A stretch of DNA of 64,000 nucleotides from Actinomadura nitritigenes (GCF_017573545.1 NZ_JAGEOK010000031.1:1-64000); one strand, 5' to 3'; positions 25,395 to 34,977 are shown, counted from the first letter of the stretch. The notes: generated by a model from the letters alone, not told the origin. Program-made: numbers and translations.

Positions 25395-26315
25395 TTGAGT
25401 ACCGCGGACAGGGGCCCGCTGCGGCTCGGCACCCGCAAGAGCCTGATGGCGATGACGCAGTCGCGGCTGGTCGCGGACGCATTGACGGAGCGGACCGGGC
25501 ATGCCGTGGAGCTCGTCGGGGTAACCACCGAAGGTGATGTCTCCAAGGCGCTGCTCGCCCAGATCGGCGGGACCGGTGTCTTCGTCAACGCGCTGCGCGA
25601 CACGCTGCTGGCCGGTGAGGTGGACTTCGCCGTGCACTCGCTGAAGGACCTGCCGACCGGGCCCGCGGAGGGGATCGCGCTCGCCGCGACCCCCGTCCGC
25701 GACGACCCGCGCGACGCCCTGTGCGGCCCCTGCAAGCTGGCGGACCTGCCGCGCGGGGCCCGTGTCGGCACCGGGTCGCCGCGCCGGGTCGCGCAGCTGC
25801 GCGCGATGCGCCCGGACCTGGACGTCGTGGCGATCCGCGGCAACGCCGACACCCGGCTGCGCAAGGTCGCCGACGGGGAGCTGGACGCGGTGGTGCTCGC
25901 GCACGCGGGGCTGCGCCGGATCGGCCGGCTGGACGCGGTCGCCGAGGTCTTCGATCCCGACCAGATGCTGCCGGCGCCCGGGCAGGGCGCGCTCGCGCTC
26001 GAATGCGCCACCGGGAGGGACGACCTGCGTGCGCTGCTTGGAACGGTCGACGATCCGATGACCAGGGCCTGCGTCACCGCGGAGCGGACGGTGCTCGCCG
26101 TCCTGGAGGGCGGTTGCTCCGCGCCCGTGGGAACATACGCTGCCGAAGTAGAAGAAGAGCTGCATCTGACCGCGACCGTCGCCGCGTTCGACGGGAGCCG
26201 GCAGATCAGGCTGTCCGCAAGCGGCCACCCGGACGACGCCGAGAGGCTGGGGCGCGACCTCGCGCACCGGCTGCTCGCGCAGGGGGCCGACCAGTTGATG
26301 GGGGAGCGCGATTGA
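25395..26315 (+). CDS. hemC: hydroxymethylbilane synthase (porphobilinogen deaminase)
   Basis: A 306-aa enzyme that polymerises four porphobilinogens into hydroxymethylbilane. Motifs are LRLGTRKSLMA near the start, HSLKDLPT with the catalytic Asp (about 85), GTGSPRRVAQL, and GGCSAPVG, where Cys241 carries the dipyrromethane cofactor. A TTG start at 25395 is chosen because GGAG lies seven bases upstream and the conserved N-terminus follows immediately; there is no nearer ATG. Its stop overlaps the TTG start of the next gene. Part of the rex-hem operon. Confidence 0.93.
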   Translation: MSTADRGPLRLGTRKSLMAMTQSRLVADALTERTGHAVELVGVTTEGDVSKALLAQIGGTGVFVNALRDTLLAGEVDFAVHSLKDLPTGPAEGIALAATPVRDDPRDALCGPCKLADLPRGARVGTGSPRRVAQLRAMRPDLDVVAIRGNADTRLRKVADGELDAVVLAHAGLRRIGRLDAVAEVFDPDQMLPAPGQGALALECATGRDDLRALLGTVDDPMTRACVTAERTVLAVLEGGCSAPVGTYAAEVEEELHLTATVAAFDGSRQIRLSASGHPDDAERLGRDLAHRLLAQGADQLMGERD

Positions 26316-27961
26316 GCCCCGCTAGCCAGAGCCCCGCCCGCCCGGGGGCCGCCGGCACGGCAGGATCGACCACTGCCGGATCGACCACGGCCGGGAGGCC
26401 GAGCCGCACCGCCGACCCCGGCACGGTCGCGATCGTCGGCATGGGCCCGGGCGACCCGGGCCTGCTGACGCTGCGCGCCGCGGCCGAGCTGGAGCGCGCC
26501 GACACCGTCGTGGTCAGCCGCGCGTACTGCCCCGCCGAGATCCTCGCGCACTGCCGCCCGGACGTGGAGATCCTCGACACCGCCGAGGGCGACCCGGTGA
26601 AGCTCGCGTCGCGCGCCGCGAAGGCGGGCCGCCGCGTCGTCCGGCTGTTCCACGGCGACCCCGGCGTCGTCTGCGGGCTGGCCAAGGAGGGCGCCGCGCT
26701 GCACAAGGCCGGGGTGCCGTTCGAGGTCGTCCCCGGCGTGTCCGCCGTGACCGGTGTGCCCGGCTATGCGGGCATCCCGCTGACCGACCCCGAGCACCGC
26801 GAGTTCCGGTTCGTCGACGCCTCCGACGGCGGCGTCGACTGGGAGGAGTTCGCCGGGTCCGACGCGACCCTCGTGATCTTCGGTGTGGAGGGCTCCGTCG
26901 CCGAGGTCGCCAAGGGCCTGGTCGCGGCCGGCCGCCCCGACTCGACGCCCGCCGCGATGACCAGCCTCGGCACCACCACCGAGCAGGAGACGGTGGTCTC
27001 CACCCTGCAGAGGCTGGCGTCCGACACCAAGGGCATGGAGGCCCCCGCGATGATCATCGTGGGGGACGTGGTCGGCTGGCGCGACAAGCTGTCCTGGTTC
27101 GAGACCAAGGCGCTGTTCGGCTGGCGGGTGCTGGTGCCGCGCACCAAGGAGCAGGCCGCGTCGCTGTCGGACCAGCTCCGCGGGTACGGCGCCGTCCCCG
27201 ACGAGGTCCCGACGATCTCCGTCGAGCCGCCGCGCACCCCGCAGCAGATGGACCGCGCCGTCAAGGGCCTCGTCACCGGACGCTACGAGTGGGTGGTGTT
27301 CACCTCCACCAACGCGGTCAAGGCCGTCCGGGAGAAGTTCGTCGCCTACGGGCTGGACGCCCGCGCGTTCGCCGGGCTGAAGGTCGCCGCCGTCGGCGAG
27401 CAGACCGCCGCCGCGCTCGTCGAGTTCGGCATCCACCCCGACCTGACCCCGTCCGGGCAGCAGTCCAGCGAGGGCCTCGCCGAGGTGTGGCCGCCCTACG
27501 ACGAGGACCTCGACCCGATCAACCGGGTGCTGCTGCCGCGCGCCGACATCGCCACCGACACCCTCATCGCCAAGCTGACCGAGCTCGGCTGGGAGTGCGA
27601 GGACGTCACCGCCTACCGGACGGTCCGGGCCGCGCCGCCGCCCGCCCCGATCCGCGAGGCGATCAAGGGCGGCGGGTTCGACGCGGTGCTGTTCACCTCG
27701 TCGTCCACGGTGAAGAACCTGATCGGCATCGCCGGCAAGCCGCACAACGTGACGGTGATCGCGGTGATCGGCCCGCAGACCGCCAAGACCGCCGAGGAGT
27801 ACGGGCTGCGCGTCGACGTGATGGCGCCGAAGCCGTCGGTGTCGGCGCTCGCGGAGGCGCTCGCGGAGTACGGTGCGAAGCGGCGGGCGGCCCAGATCGA
27901 GGCCGGCGACCCGCTGCGCAAGCCCAGCCAGATGCGCCGGGGAGCCCGGCGCCGCAAGTAG
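26312..27961 (+). CDS. hemD: bifunctional uroporphyrinogen-III methyltransferase/synthase
   Basis: A 549-aa fusion. After a Ser/Thr/Gly-rich leader of about 40 residues, an SAM-dependent uroporphyrinogen-III methyltransferase-type domain follows (VAIVGMGPGDPGLLTLRAA, FHGDPGV, VVPGVSAVTG, PAMIIVGDVV). The second half is uroporphyrinogen-III synthase (FGWRVLVPRTKEQA, YEWVVFTSTNAV, VAAVGEQTAAAL, LLPRADIA, FDAVLFTSSSTV). A TTG start overlaps the hemC stop (TTGA), with GGGGGAG five bases upstream. It cyclises hydroxymethylbilane and could also direct uroporphyrinogen to sirohaem or corrinoids. The fusion order is typical of actinobacterial hemD. Confidence 0.93.
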   Translation: MSPASQSPARPGAAGTAGSTTAGSTTAGRPSRTADPGTVAIVGMGPGDPGLLTLRAAAELERADTVVVSRAYCPAEILAHCRPDVEILDTAEGDPVKLASRAAKAGRRVVRLFHGDPGVVCGLAKEGAALHKAGVPFEVVPGVSAVTGVPGYAGIPLTDPEHREFRFVDASDGGVDWEEFAGSDATLVIFGVEGSVAEVAKGLVAAGRPDSTPAAMTSLGTTTEQETVVSTLQRLASDTKGMEAPAMIIVGDVVGWRDKLSWFETKALFGWRVLVPRTKEQAASLSDQLRGYGAVPDEVPTISVEPPRTPQQMDRAVKGLVTGRYEWVVFTSTNAVKAVREKFVAYGLDARAFAGLKVAAVGEQTAAALVEFGIHPDLTPSGQQSSEGLAEVWPPYDEDLDPINRVLLPRADIATDTLIAKLTELGWECEDVTAYRTVRAAPPPAPIREAIKGGGFDAVLFTSSSTVKNLIGIAGKPHNVTVIAVIGPQTAKTAEEYGLRVDVMAPKPSVSALAEALAEYGAKRRAAQIEAGDPLRKPSQMRRGARRRK

Positions 27962-28015
27962 GAGTCCGCCGACCGGGCCCTGCGCCGCCGCGCCGGGCAC
28001 CGGGAAAGAAGGATC

Positions 28016-28999
28016 ATGTCTGCTCAGTTCCCCGTCGCCCGGCCGCGGCGGCTGCGCCGCACGCCCGCCCTGCGCCGGATGGTCGCCGAGACCACGCTCG
28101 CCCCCGCCGATCTGGTGCTGCCGATGTTCGTCAAGGAGGGCATCTCCGAGCCGCAGCCGGTCGCGTCGATGCCGGGCGTCGTGCAGCACACCCGCGACAG
28201 CCTGCGGAAGGCCGCGCACGAGGCGGCGGAGGCCGGCGTCGGCGGCCTCATCCTGTTCGGCGTCCCGGCGGTCAAGGACGGCGTCGGCTCGGCCGCCGAC
28301 GACCCCGCCGGGATCGTCCAGCTGGCGCTGCGCGACCTGAAGTCCGACCTCGGCGACGCGACCGTGGTCATGACGGACCTGTGCCTGGACGAGTACACCG
28401 ACCACGGGCACTGCGGCATCCTCACCGCCGCCGGCGAGATCGACAACGACGCGACGCTGGAGCGCTACGCCTCCATCGCCGTCGCGCAGGCCGCCGCCGG
28501 GGCCCAGGTGGTCGGCCCGTCCGGGATGATGGACGGCCAGGTCGGCGTGATCCGCGAGGCCCTCGACAAGGGGGGCTACAGCGACGTCGCGATCCTGGGG
28601 TACTCGGTGAAGTACTCCTCCGCCTACTACGGCCCGTTCCGCGACGCCGCCGAGTGCGCCCCCCGGTTCGGCGACCGCGCCACCCACCAGCAGGACCCGG
28701 CGAACGCCGAGGAGTCGCTCCGCGAGGTGTTCCTCGACATCGACGAGGGCGCCGACATGGTGATGGTGAAGCCCGCGGGCCCCTACCTCGACATCGTCCG
28801 GCGCGTCCGCGACGCCGTGGACGTCCCCGTCGTCGCCTACCAGGTCAGCGGCGAGTACGCGATGATCGAGGCCGCCGCCGAGAAGGGCTGGATCGACCGC
28901 GACCGCACCATCATGGAGTCGCTGCTGTCGATCCGCCGCGCGGGCGCCGACATCACCCTCACCTACTGGGCCACGGAAGTGGCCAAGAAGCTGCGCTGA
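28016..28999 (+). CDS. hemB: delta-aminolevulinic acid dehydratase (porphobilinogen synthase)
   Basis: A 327-aa enzyme condensing two aminolevulinate molecules. The metal loop reads DLCLDEYTDHGHCG, where one of the three zinc cysteines of enterobacterial HemB is Asp, so the metal requirement may be mixed. The substrate-binding lysines lie in SVKYSSAYYGPFR and MVMVKPAGPYLD. AAGAAGG upstream supports the ATG at 28016. It is the last gene of the hem series and follows hemD by 54 bp. Confidence 0.95.
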   Translation: MSAQFPVARPRRLRRTPALRRMVAETTLAPADLVLPMFVKEGISEPQPVASMPGVVQHTRDSLRKAAHEAAEAGVGGLILFGVPAVKDGVGSAADDPAGIVQLALRDLKSDLGDATVVMTDLCLDEYTDHGHCGILTAAGEIDNDATLERYASIAVAQAAAGAQVVGPSGMMDGQVGVIREALDKGGYSDVAILGYSVKYSSAYYGPFRDAAECAPRFGDRATHQQDPANAEESLREVFLDIDEGADMVMVKPAGPYLDIVRRVRDAVDVPVVAYQVSGEYAMIEAAAEKGWIDRDRTIMESLLSIRRAGADITLTYWATEVAKKLR

Positions 29000-29162
29000 C
29001 CCGGGAGACGCCCCCCGGAACCGCCGGGGGAAAGCTCCAATGATCATGGGCGGGTAGTTACTTAGGGTCGTTTTGGCAGGGGCGCCGTGTCTGGCGCGGC
29101 GCGGCGCGGGCATCATCGTCTATCAAGAACCCACGTTCGACCTTGGGTATTGGGGGGCGGAG

Positions 29163-29801
29163 ATGCTGGCGGTCTCGGGGAACAGGCGGCAACGGGCGGC
29201 GCGCGACCGGATGGCCTCGGCCGCCCTGGAGTACGCCGCGATGGGCTGGCCCTGCTTTCCGGGGGCGCATCCGCCCGCCGCCGGCGACCGGTCCTGCTCG
29301 TGCGACCGGATCGGCTGCCCCGACCCGGCGGCGCATCCGGTGTCGGCGGCGTGGGCGCACCAGGCGTCGGCCGACCCGGACCGGATCCGGCGCTGGTGGT
29401 CGCAGCGCCCCCAGTCCAACATCATCCTGCCGACCGGCCGGGTCTTCGACGTGTTCGACGTCCCGTCCGCCGCCGGCGCCGCCGCCCTCGACCGGATCGC
29501 CCGCGACGACCTGCCGGTCGGGCCCGTCGCGAACCTCGGGGACGAGCGGTACCTGTTCTTCGTCGCCACCCGCGGCGCCCCCGCCGACGAGGACGAGTGG
29601 TGGTCGTGCCACCTCGACACCTCGCCGGAGACCGTGGCCGAGACGCCCGGGATGCGGTGGCACTGCCGCGACAGCTACGTGGTGGCGCCGCCGTCGATGC
29701 TGGCGTCCGGCAAGGAGGCCGCCTGGGTGCGGCCCCCGCGGGACGAGCCGCTGCCCGACCCGCTGCGGCTCCTGGAGGTCCTCGCCGACAGCTGCGAGTG
29801 A
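29163..29801 (+). CDS. bifunctional DNA primase/polymerase-like protein
   Basis: A protein of about 212 aa resembling the Prim-Pol (archaeo-eukaryotic primase) domain found in actinobacterial proteins annotated as bifunctional DNA primase/polymerase. Visible features are ALEYAAMGWPCFPGAHPP, a Cys pair in CSCDRIGCPDPAAHP, IRRWWSQRPQSNIILPTG and FDVFDVPSAAG, the last at the position of the catalytic DxD of primases but reading DVFDV. It has no helicase region, so it is shorter than replication primases. ATG 29163 is preceded by GGGGGGCGGAG; a frame from 29073 is possible. Genes of this type neighbour hemB in other actinobacteria. Enzymatic activity is uncertain. Confidence 0.65.
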   Translation: MLAVSGNRRQRAARDRMASAALEYAAMGWPCFPGAHPPAAGDRSCSCDRIGCPDPAAHPVSAAWAHQASADPDRIRRWWSQRPQSNIILPTGRVFDVFDVPSAAGAAALDRIARDDLPVGPVANLGDERYLFFVATRGAPADEDEWWSCHLDTSPETVAETPGMRWHCRDSYVVAPPSMLASGKEAAWVRPPRDEPLPDPLRLLEVLADSCE

Positions 29802-29885
29802 CCGGCCCGCGCGGGCCGGTCCCGGCCCGCCGTCAGCGCGGACCGGCCCCCGCCCGCGGTCGGTGAGGACCGGTCCGGCCCGCGG

Positions 29886-31583
29886 TCAGCGCGGCGCCTT
29901 GATCGCCTTGCGGCCCCAGGCGGAGTACGACGTCGTGATGATCTGGTTGCGGCCCTTCGCCGGTCCGGCCCGCAGCCACAGCTTGACCGGGCGGGACGAG
30001 CCGTCCAGCTTGAGCGCGAAGCTGATCTGCTCGACGCCCGTGGCGCGCGCCATCTCCGCGTACAGCGCGCCCGATCCGGGCGCCTGCGCGAGCTTGGCGA
30101 CGGGCGCCTCGCCCCTGTACACCCCGCCGGACTCGCTCAGCGTCGAGGCGGCGTTCAGCAGCGTCGTCACCGCGGACACCGAGCTCCCGCGACGCACCTG
30201 CTCGGCCAGCCCCGGGTAGCCGCGCCCGCCGACGGGGGACGGCCGCCACTTCTTGCCCGCCCGCAGGAACACCCGGTCGCCGACGATCACGGCCTGGGCC
30301 CGCTTGCGGGTCTTGGCGGACCCCGACAGCGTCATCGAGTACGACGGCTCCGTCCCCTTGACCAGGCCGAAGGTGCCCTGCGCGATGCTGGGCGCGCCGC
30401 AGCAGCCGGTGCGGTGGAAGCTGAACCGGGCGCCGGGCGCCTGGTCGGTGGCCTCGGTGATGCGCGCCGCGAGCGGCGCGGGGGCGACGCCCCCGGGCGG
30501 CGCGGACGGCTGGGGCGTGCTGCTCTGCGCGGGCGACGGGGTCGGCGGCGTGGCGTCGCCCTTGCCCGACTTCACGAGGACGAAGCCGCCCGCCACCGCG
30601 CCCGCGATGACGACCGCGGCGATGGCGGCCGCGATCCGGCGGTTGCTGGAGCCGCGCGCGGCGGTCTGCCCGGTGGCGATGACCTGGTTGCGGCCGGTGG
30701 TGCGGGGCACCTTGGGCTTGGCCGGCTCGGGCTGCATCGCGGCCTGCGCGGCGAGCTCGGTGAGCCGGCCGCGGCCCTGCGCCTCCCACGACGGCCCGTA
30801 CGCCGCCACGGCGGCCTCTTCGAGGGCGCCGAGGTAGTCGGCCGCGGTCTTCGGGCGCGTCTCCGGGTCCTTCGCGAGGCCGTGCTCGATCAGCTCGCGC
30901 AGCGGCCCGGGGACCTCCTCGGCCGGGATCGGCGCCTCGCGGTGCAGCCGCGCCATGTTGCGCCCGGCGTACGGAGGGTGCCCGGTGAGGCACTCGAAGA
31001 AGATCGCCGTTGCCGCGTACAGGTCGGTGGCGACGGTGGCGGACGCCCCGTCCCACAGTTCCGGCGCCGCGTAGGCGGGGGCGAGCTGCGCTTCGGTGCC
31101 GGGCGCGGCGGTCGCGAAGTCGGTGAGGCGCGCGTTGCCGTCGCCGTCGACGAGGACCGCGGACGGCCGTACGGCGCCGTGCACGACCTCGAGGGCGTGC
31201 GCGGCGGCGAGCCCCAGCAGGGTCCCGCCGAGCAGCGACAGGGCCGCCAGCGGGCCCGTGGGGCCCTGCGCGGCCAGCACCCGGCGCAGCCCGACCCCGT
31301 CGACGTACTGCATGACGACGGCGGCGCCCTCGGGGGCCTCGACGAAGTCGTAGAGATCGGCGACGTTCGGGTCCTCGAGCTGGGACAGTGTGCGCGCGGA
31401 CGCACGGAACCGCGCCATGAACGCCTCGTCGGCGCGCAACCCGCCGACGAGGTACTTGATCGCGACCTTCGTGCTGGTCATGTCGTCGACCGCCAGCACC
31501 ACCCGGCCCGCGGCGCCGTCGCCCAGTTCCCGCTCATGGGTGAAGCCCGGGACCGTCCAGCCGTCAACCACGTTGAAAGCCAT
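29886..31583 (-). CDS. receptor-type serine/threonine pseudokinase
   Basis: A 565-aa protein with a kinase-fold N-terminal domain (to about 270), a cytoplasmic linker, one transmembrane helix (about 311-332), a Thr/Ser/Pro-rich stalk and an extracytoplasmic domain of about 190 residues. The ATP Lys (about 43, KVAIKYL) and APE motif (YAAPELWDG) are present, but the catalytic HRD is HGA (135-137), the following Lys and Asn are Arg and Ala, and DFG is DFA (155-157). Phosphotransfer should therefore be abolished or very weak. It shares the juxtamembrane YGPxWExxG segment with the active kinase at 36074. The outer domain with CCGAPS resembles lipoprotein-like sheets. Divergent from hemL. Confidence 0.82.
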   Translation of the reverse strand: MAFNVVDGWTVPGFTHERELGDGAAGRVVLAVDDMTSTKVAIKYLVGGLRADEAFMARFRASARTLSQLEDPNVADLYDFVEAPEGAAVVMQYVDGVGLRRVLAAQGPTGPLAALSLLGGTLLGLAAAHALEVVHGAVRPSAVLVDGDGNARLTDFATAAPGTEAQLAPAYAAPELWDGASATVATDLYAATAIFFECLTGHPPYAGRNMARLHREAPIPAEEVPGPLRELIEHGLAKDPETRPKTAADYLGALEEAAVAAYGPSWEAQGRGRLTELAAQAAMQPEPAKPKVPRTTGRNQVIATGQTAARGSSNRRIAAAIAAVVIAGAVAGGFVLVKSGKGDATPPTPSPAQSSTPQPSAPPGGVAPAPLAARITEATDQAPGARFSFHRTGCCGAPSIAQGTFGLVKGTEPSYSMTLSGSAKTRKRAQAVIVGDRVFLRAGKKWRPSPVGGRGYPGLAEQVRRGSSVSAVTTLLNAASTLSESGGVYRGEAPVAKLAQAPGSGALYAEMARATGVEQISFALKLDGSSRPVKLWLRAGPAKGRNQIITTSYSAWGRKAIKAPR

Positions 31584-31719
31584 CCCTCCGATACGGCGGA
31601 CGCCGGTGAAGATAAGGGGCGCCTCACGTACGGGCGCCGATGTCGTACTTGGTGGAATATCGGCCCGTACCGGGCGAGGTCAAGCGCAGTCGCCGAACTG
31701 CAACTGAGAGACTGGAAAC

Positions 31720-33012
31720 GTGACTGTAACCGATCGCTCCCAGCAGTTGTTCGAGCGCGCCGAAGGGCTCGTCCCCGGCGGCGTGAACTCGCCGGTCCGC
31801 GCCTTCGGGGCGGTCGGCGGGACGCCGCGCTTCATCGCCTCGGCGCGCGGACCCTACCTGACCGACGCCGACGGCAACGAGTACGTCGACCTGATCTGCT
31901 CGTGGGGTCCGATGATCCTCGGGCACGCGCACCCGGACGTGGTCGCGGCGGTGCGGGAGGCGGCGGGCCGCGGCACGTCCTACGGGGCGCCGACGCCCGG
32001 CGAGGTCGAGCTGGCCGAGGAGATCGTCGCGCGGACGCCGGTGGAGAAGGTCCGGCTGGTCAACTCGGGGACCGAGGCGACGATGTCGGCGATCCGGCTG
32101 GCGCGCGGCTTCACCTCCCGCCCGAAGATCGTCAAGTTCGCGGGCTGCTACCACGGGCACGTCGACTCGCTGCTGGCCGCGGCGGGGTCGGGCGTGGCGA
32201 CGTTCGCGCTGCCGGACACCCCCGGCGTGACGGGCGCGACGACCGCCGACACGATCGTGCTGCCGTACAACGACGTCGCGGCGGTGGAGACGGCGTTCGA
32301 CGAGCACGGCCACGAGATCGCCTGCGTGATCGCCGAGGCGGTGCCGTGCAACATGGGCGTCGTGCCGCCGCTGAACGGCTTCAACGCGCTGCTGAAGCGG
32401 CTGTGCGAGCGCTACGGGGCGCTGCTGGTGCTGGACGAGGTGCTGACCGGCTTCCGGGCGTCGCGGTCCGGCTGGTACGGGATCGAGGGCGTCGCGGCGG
32501 ACCTGGTGACGTTCGGGAAGGTGATGGGCGGCGGGCTGCCCGCCGCCGCGTTCGGCGGCCGCGCCGAGATCATGGACCGGCTCGCGCCCGCCGGGCCCGT
32601 CTACCAGGCGGGGACCCTGTCGGGGAACCCGCTCGCGACGGCCGCGGGGCTGGCGACGCTGCGCGGCGCGACCGACGAGGTGTACGCGGCGATCGACCGG
32701 GCCGCCGGGATCGTGTCGAAGGCCGCGTCGGAGGCGCTGGCGAAGGAGGGCGTCCCGCACTCGCTGCAGAACGCCGGCAGCCTCTTCTCGATCTTCTTCG
32801 CGGACGGCCCGGTCGGCGACTTCGCCGCCGCGCAGCGCCAGGACGTCAAGGCGTACGGGGCGTTCTTCCACGCGGCGCTCGAACGCGGCGTCTACCTGCC
32901 GCCCTCGGCGTACGAGGTGTGGTTCCTGTCGGCCGCCCACGACGACGAGGCGATCGGCCGCATCCTGGACGTCCTGCCCCACGCCGCCCGCGCCGCTGCG
33001 CTGTCTTCTTGA
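31720..33012 (+). CDS. hemL: glutamate-1-semialdehyde 2,1-aminomutase
   Basis: A 430-aa PLP enzyme forming 5-aminolevulinate, the step after HemA. The PLP lysine is in VTFGKVMGGGLPAAAFGG; PGGVNSPVRAF near the start and the LDEVLTGFR Asp motif are typical. A GTG start at 31720 follows a purine-rich GGAAAC. The gene is separated from the other hem genes by the primase-like and pseudokinase genes. Strong hairpins begin within its stop codon region. In Streptomyces hemL is followed directly by the phosphoglycerate-mutase-like gene; here five genes intervene. Confidence 0.96.
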   Translation: MTVTDRSQQLFERAEGLVPGGVNSPVRAFGAVGGTPRFIASARGPYLTDADGNEYVDLICSWGPMILGHAHPDVVAAVREAAGRGTSYGAPTPGEVELAEEIVARTPVEKVRLVNSGTEATMSAIRLARGFTSRPKIVKFAGCYHGHVDSLLAAAGSGVATFALPDTPGVTGATTADTIVLPYNDVAAVETAFDEHGHEIACVIAEAVPCNMGVVPPLNGFNALLKRLCERYGALLVLDEVLTGFRASRSGWYGIEGVAADLVTFGKVMGGGLPAAAFGGRAEIMDRLAPAGPVYQAGTLSGNPLATAAGLATLRGATDEVYAAIDRAAGIVSKAASEALAKEGVPHSLQNAGSLFSIFFADGPVGDFAAAQRQDVKAYGAFFHAALERGVYLPPSAYEVWFLSAAHDDEAIGRILDVLPHAARAAALSS

Positions 33013-33123
33013 TCCCGGCCCAGGGGGCTCGCCTGGCGGCTCGCCCCCTGACCGGGATCGGGCGAGCGCGGCATCGCTTCGCGATCTTCCCGGTGAGGCT
33101 CGCCTTCGGCTTCGCCTCACCGG
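33011..33123. terminator. cluster of strong hairpins between convergent hemL and dapA-like genes
   Basis: GATCCCGG (33011-33018) pairs with CCGGGATC (33052-33059), enclosing an AGGGGGC/GCCCCCT inner stem. ATCGC-TT-GCGAT lies at about 33073-33084. CCGGTGAGGC (33090-33099) pairs with GCCTCACCGG (33114-33123). There is no U-tract. The position between convergent genes suggests bidirectional termination. Confidence 0.75.
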
Positions 33124-33157
33124 TCAGGTAACGCGCTCGCGTGACGGCTGAGGCACC

Positions 33158-34042
33158 TCAAGGCAGCCTGAGTGAACTGAGGGCGCGGAAGGCGCGGAGC
33201 GCGGCGGCGGTCGACTCCGGGTGCGGGGCGTGCAGCGGAGCGCGGACGGCGGGGTCGTCGATCACGCCGATCTCGGCCAGGCACGCCTTCAGCACGGACG
33301 GCGACGGCTCGGCGAACAGCGCCCGCGCGAGCGGCAGCAGCGCGTTGTGCATCGCCAGGCCGCGGGCCGCGTTGCCGTGCCGGACCGCGTCCGCCATGTC
33401 CGCGTAGGCCCGCGGCGCCAGGCACGCGGACGCGGCGACGCCGCCTGACCCGCCGAGCTGCAGCATCGGGTAGATGTACGCGTCGTCGCCGCACAGCACG
33501 GCCTTGCCGGTCTCCGCCGCCAGCATGTCCAGGGTGTCCTGGTCGACGGCGCCCGCGCAGTGCTTGATCCCGGCGACGCAGTCGAGCCCGAGCAGCCGGA
33601 CGAGCGCCTCCCCGGACAGCGCCTTCCCCGTCCGGTAGGGGACGTTGTAGGCGATGAGGGGGACGTCCACGGCGGCGCCGACGGCCGCGAAGTGGTCGAT
33701 GACGCCGTCGTCGGACGGACGCAGGTAGTACGGCACGACGACGAGCAGCGCGTCGGCGATCGGCGCGCGCTCGCGGGCCTCCCGGATCGTGTCCGCGGTG
33801 CCCATCGTCCCGGCGCCGACGATCAGCCGGGCGCCGTGCTCGATGGACACGGCCCGGCACACCTCCAGGACGGTCCGCCGCTCCTCGGCCGTCAGCAGTG
33901 GGGCCTCGCCGGTGGTGCCGAGCGCGACGAGCCCGTCCGCGCCCTGCTCCAGGCAGTGGACGGCGAGGCGTTCGAGGGACTTGGCGTCGACTTCGCCGGA
34001 GCCGGTGAACGGCGTCACGAGCGCCGCGTGGATTCCGTGCAT
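33158..34042 (-). CDS. dihydrodipicolinate synthase family lyase (DapA-like)
   Basis: A 294-aa class I aldolase of the DapA/NanA family. The glycine-rich GTTGEAPLLTAEERR and the Tyr in IAYNVPYRTG are present, and the Schiff-base Lys lies in VAGIKHCAG. The presence of both residues fits DapA-type chemistry, but a catabolic aldolase acting on another oxo-acid is equally possible because it is grouped with a transporter and a LysR gene rather than lysine genes. GAGGTG lies six bases before the ATG. It lies five bases after the EamA gene and is probably co-transcribed with it. Confidence 0.88.
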   Translation of the reverse strand: MHGIHAALVTPFTGSGEVDAKSLERLAVHCLEQGADGLVALGTTGEAPLLTAEERRTVLEVCRAVSIEHGARLIVGAGTMGTADTIREARERAPIADALLVVVPYYLRPSDDGVIDHFAAVGAAVDVPLIAYNVPYRTGKALSGEALVRLLGLDCVAGIKHCAGAVDQDTLDMLAAETGKAVLCGDDAYIYPMLQLGGSGGVAASACLAPRAYADMADAVRHGNAARGLAMHNALLPLARALFAEPSPSVLKACLAEIGVIDDPAVRAPLHAPHPESTAAALRAFRALSSLRLP

Positions 34043-34047
34043 GGGTG

Positions 34048-34977
34048 TCACCTCGTCTGGACGGGCTCCGGCGGAGCCACCTGGATGGGCGCGCGGGACG
34101 CGCGGGACCGCAGCCGGACGCTGCCCGCCGCGACGCCGCAGATGATGAGCGCCGCCCCGGCGAGGCGCGTCCCGTCCACGTGCTCGCCGAGGACCAGCGC
34201 GGCGGACAGCAGCCCGAACGGCGGGACGAGCAGCGAGTACATGGCGACGGTGCCGGCCTCGTAGCGGCGCATCAGCCAGCCCCACACGCCGAACCCGACG
34301 AGCGTCGAGACGTAGGCGATGAACGCCAGCGAGCCCACCCCGGCGACGGACAGGTGGCGCGCGGCGTCCGGCACCGCTCCCGGCCCCTCGAAGATCAGCG
34401 AGAGGGCGAACAGGGGGACGGGCGGGACCAGCGACATCCAGACCATGAACCCGAACGCGTCGACGGGTTCTGCCGCGGTCTGGTTCATCCGCCGCATCGC
34501 GACGTTCGCCAGCCCCCAGCTCGCCGCCCCGCCGATGCACAGCAGGAACGCACCGACAGGACTGCCGCCCTCGGCCTGGGCCACCCCGAGGAGCGCGACG
34601 CCGCTGAACGCGACGGCCATCCCGGCGATCTGCCGGGCGCCGAGACGCTCGCGCAGCAGCACCCCGGCGAACAGCGCGGTGAAGATCGCCTGGACCTGGA
34701 GGACCACCGACGACAGCCCCGCGGGCATCCCCAGCCGCATGCCGATGAACAGCAGCGCGAACTGCCCGACGCCCAGCGGGATCCCGACCAGCCACAGCCA
34801 GCGGACGGCGACCGGCGGGCGCCGCACGAAGAACACCGCCGGCAGCGCGGCGGCGGTGAACCGCAGCGCGGCGAGCAGCAGCGGCGGGAAGTCCTCCAGC
34901 GCGACCTTGATCGGGACGAAGTTGAATCCCCAGATCGCGGCGATCAACGTGGCCAGCAGGACGTGGCGCGGTCTCAT
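34048..34977 (-). CDS. EamA/DMT-family transporter
   Basis: A 309-aa integral membrane protein with ten predicted helices in two EamA repeats (drug/metabolite transporter superfamily). The first repeat opens VLLATLIAAIWGFNFVPIK, typical of RhaT/EamA exporters; the second begins near FLLCIGGAASWGLANVAMRR. It is likely an exporter of an amino acid or metabolite. It is divergent from the LysR gene, 72 bp apart, and followed at five bases by the dapA-like gene, so regulator, transporter and enzyme form one module. Confidence 0.88.
   Translation of the reverse strand: MRPRHVLLATLIAAIWGFNFVPIKVALEDFPPLLLAALRFTAAALPAVFFVRRPPVAVRWLWLVGIPLGVGQFALLFIGMRLGMPAGLSSVVLQVQAIFTALFAGVLLRERLGARQIAGMAVAFSGVALLGVAQAEGGSPVGAFLLCIGGAASWGLANVAMRRMNQTAAEPVDAFGFMVWMSLVPPVPLFALSLIFEGPGAVPDAARHLSVAGVGSLAFIAYVSTLVGFGVWGWLMRRYEAGTVAMYSLLVPPFGLLSAALVLGEHVDGTRLAGAALIICGVAAGSVRLRSRASRAPIQVAPPEPVQTR

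Noticed and set aside
23015..29116. A continuous open frame of about 2030 codons on the minus strand opposite rex-hemA-hemC-hemD-hemB
   Set aside because: It is antisense to five strongly conserved genes, has arginine/histidine/glycine-rich shadow composition and no domain. High-GC codon bias removes stop codons from this frame.
33158..34795. A 545-aa fusion of a transporter-shadow region with the DapA-like enzyme
   Set aside because: The upstream part is antisense or out of frame to the real EamA gene; the family start lies at 34042 with a GAGGTG site.
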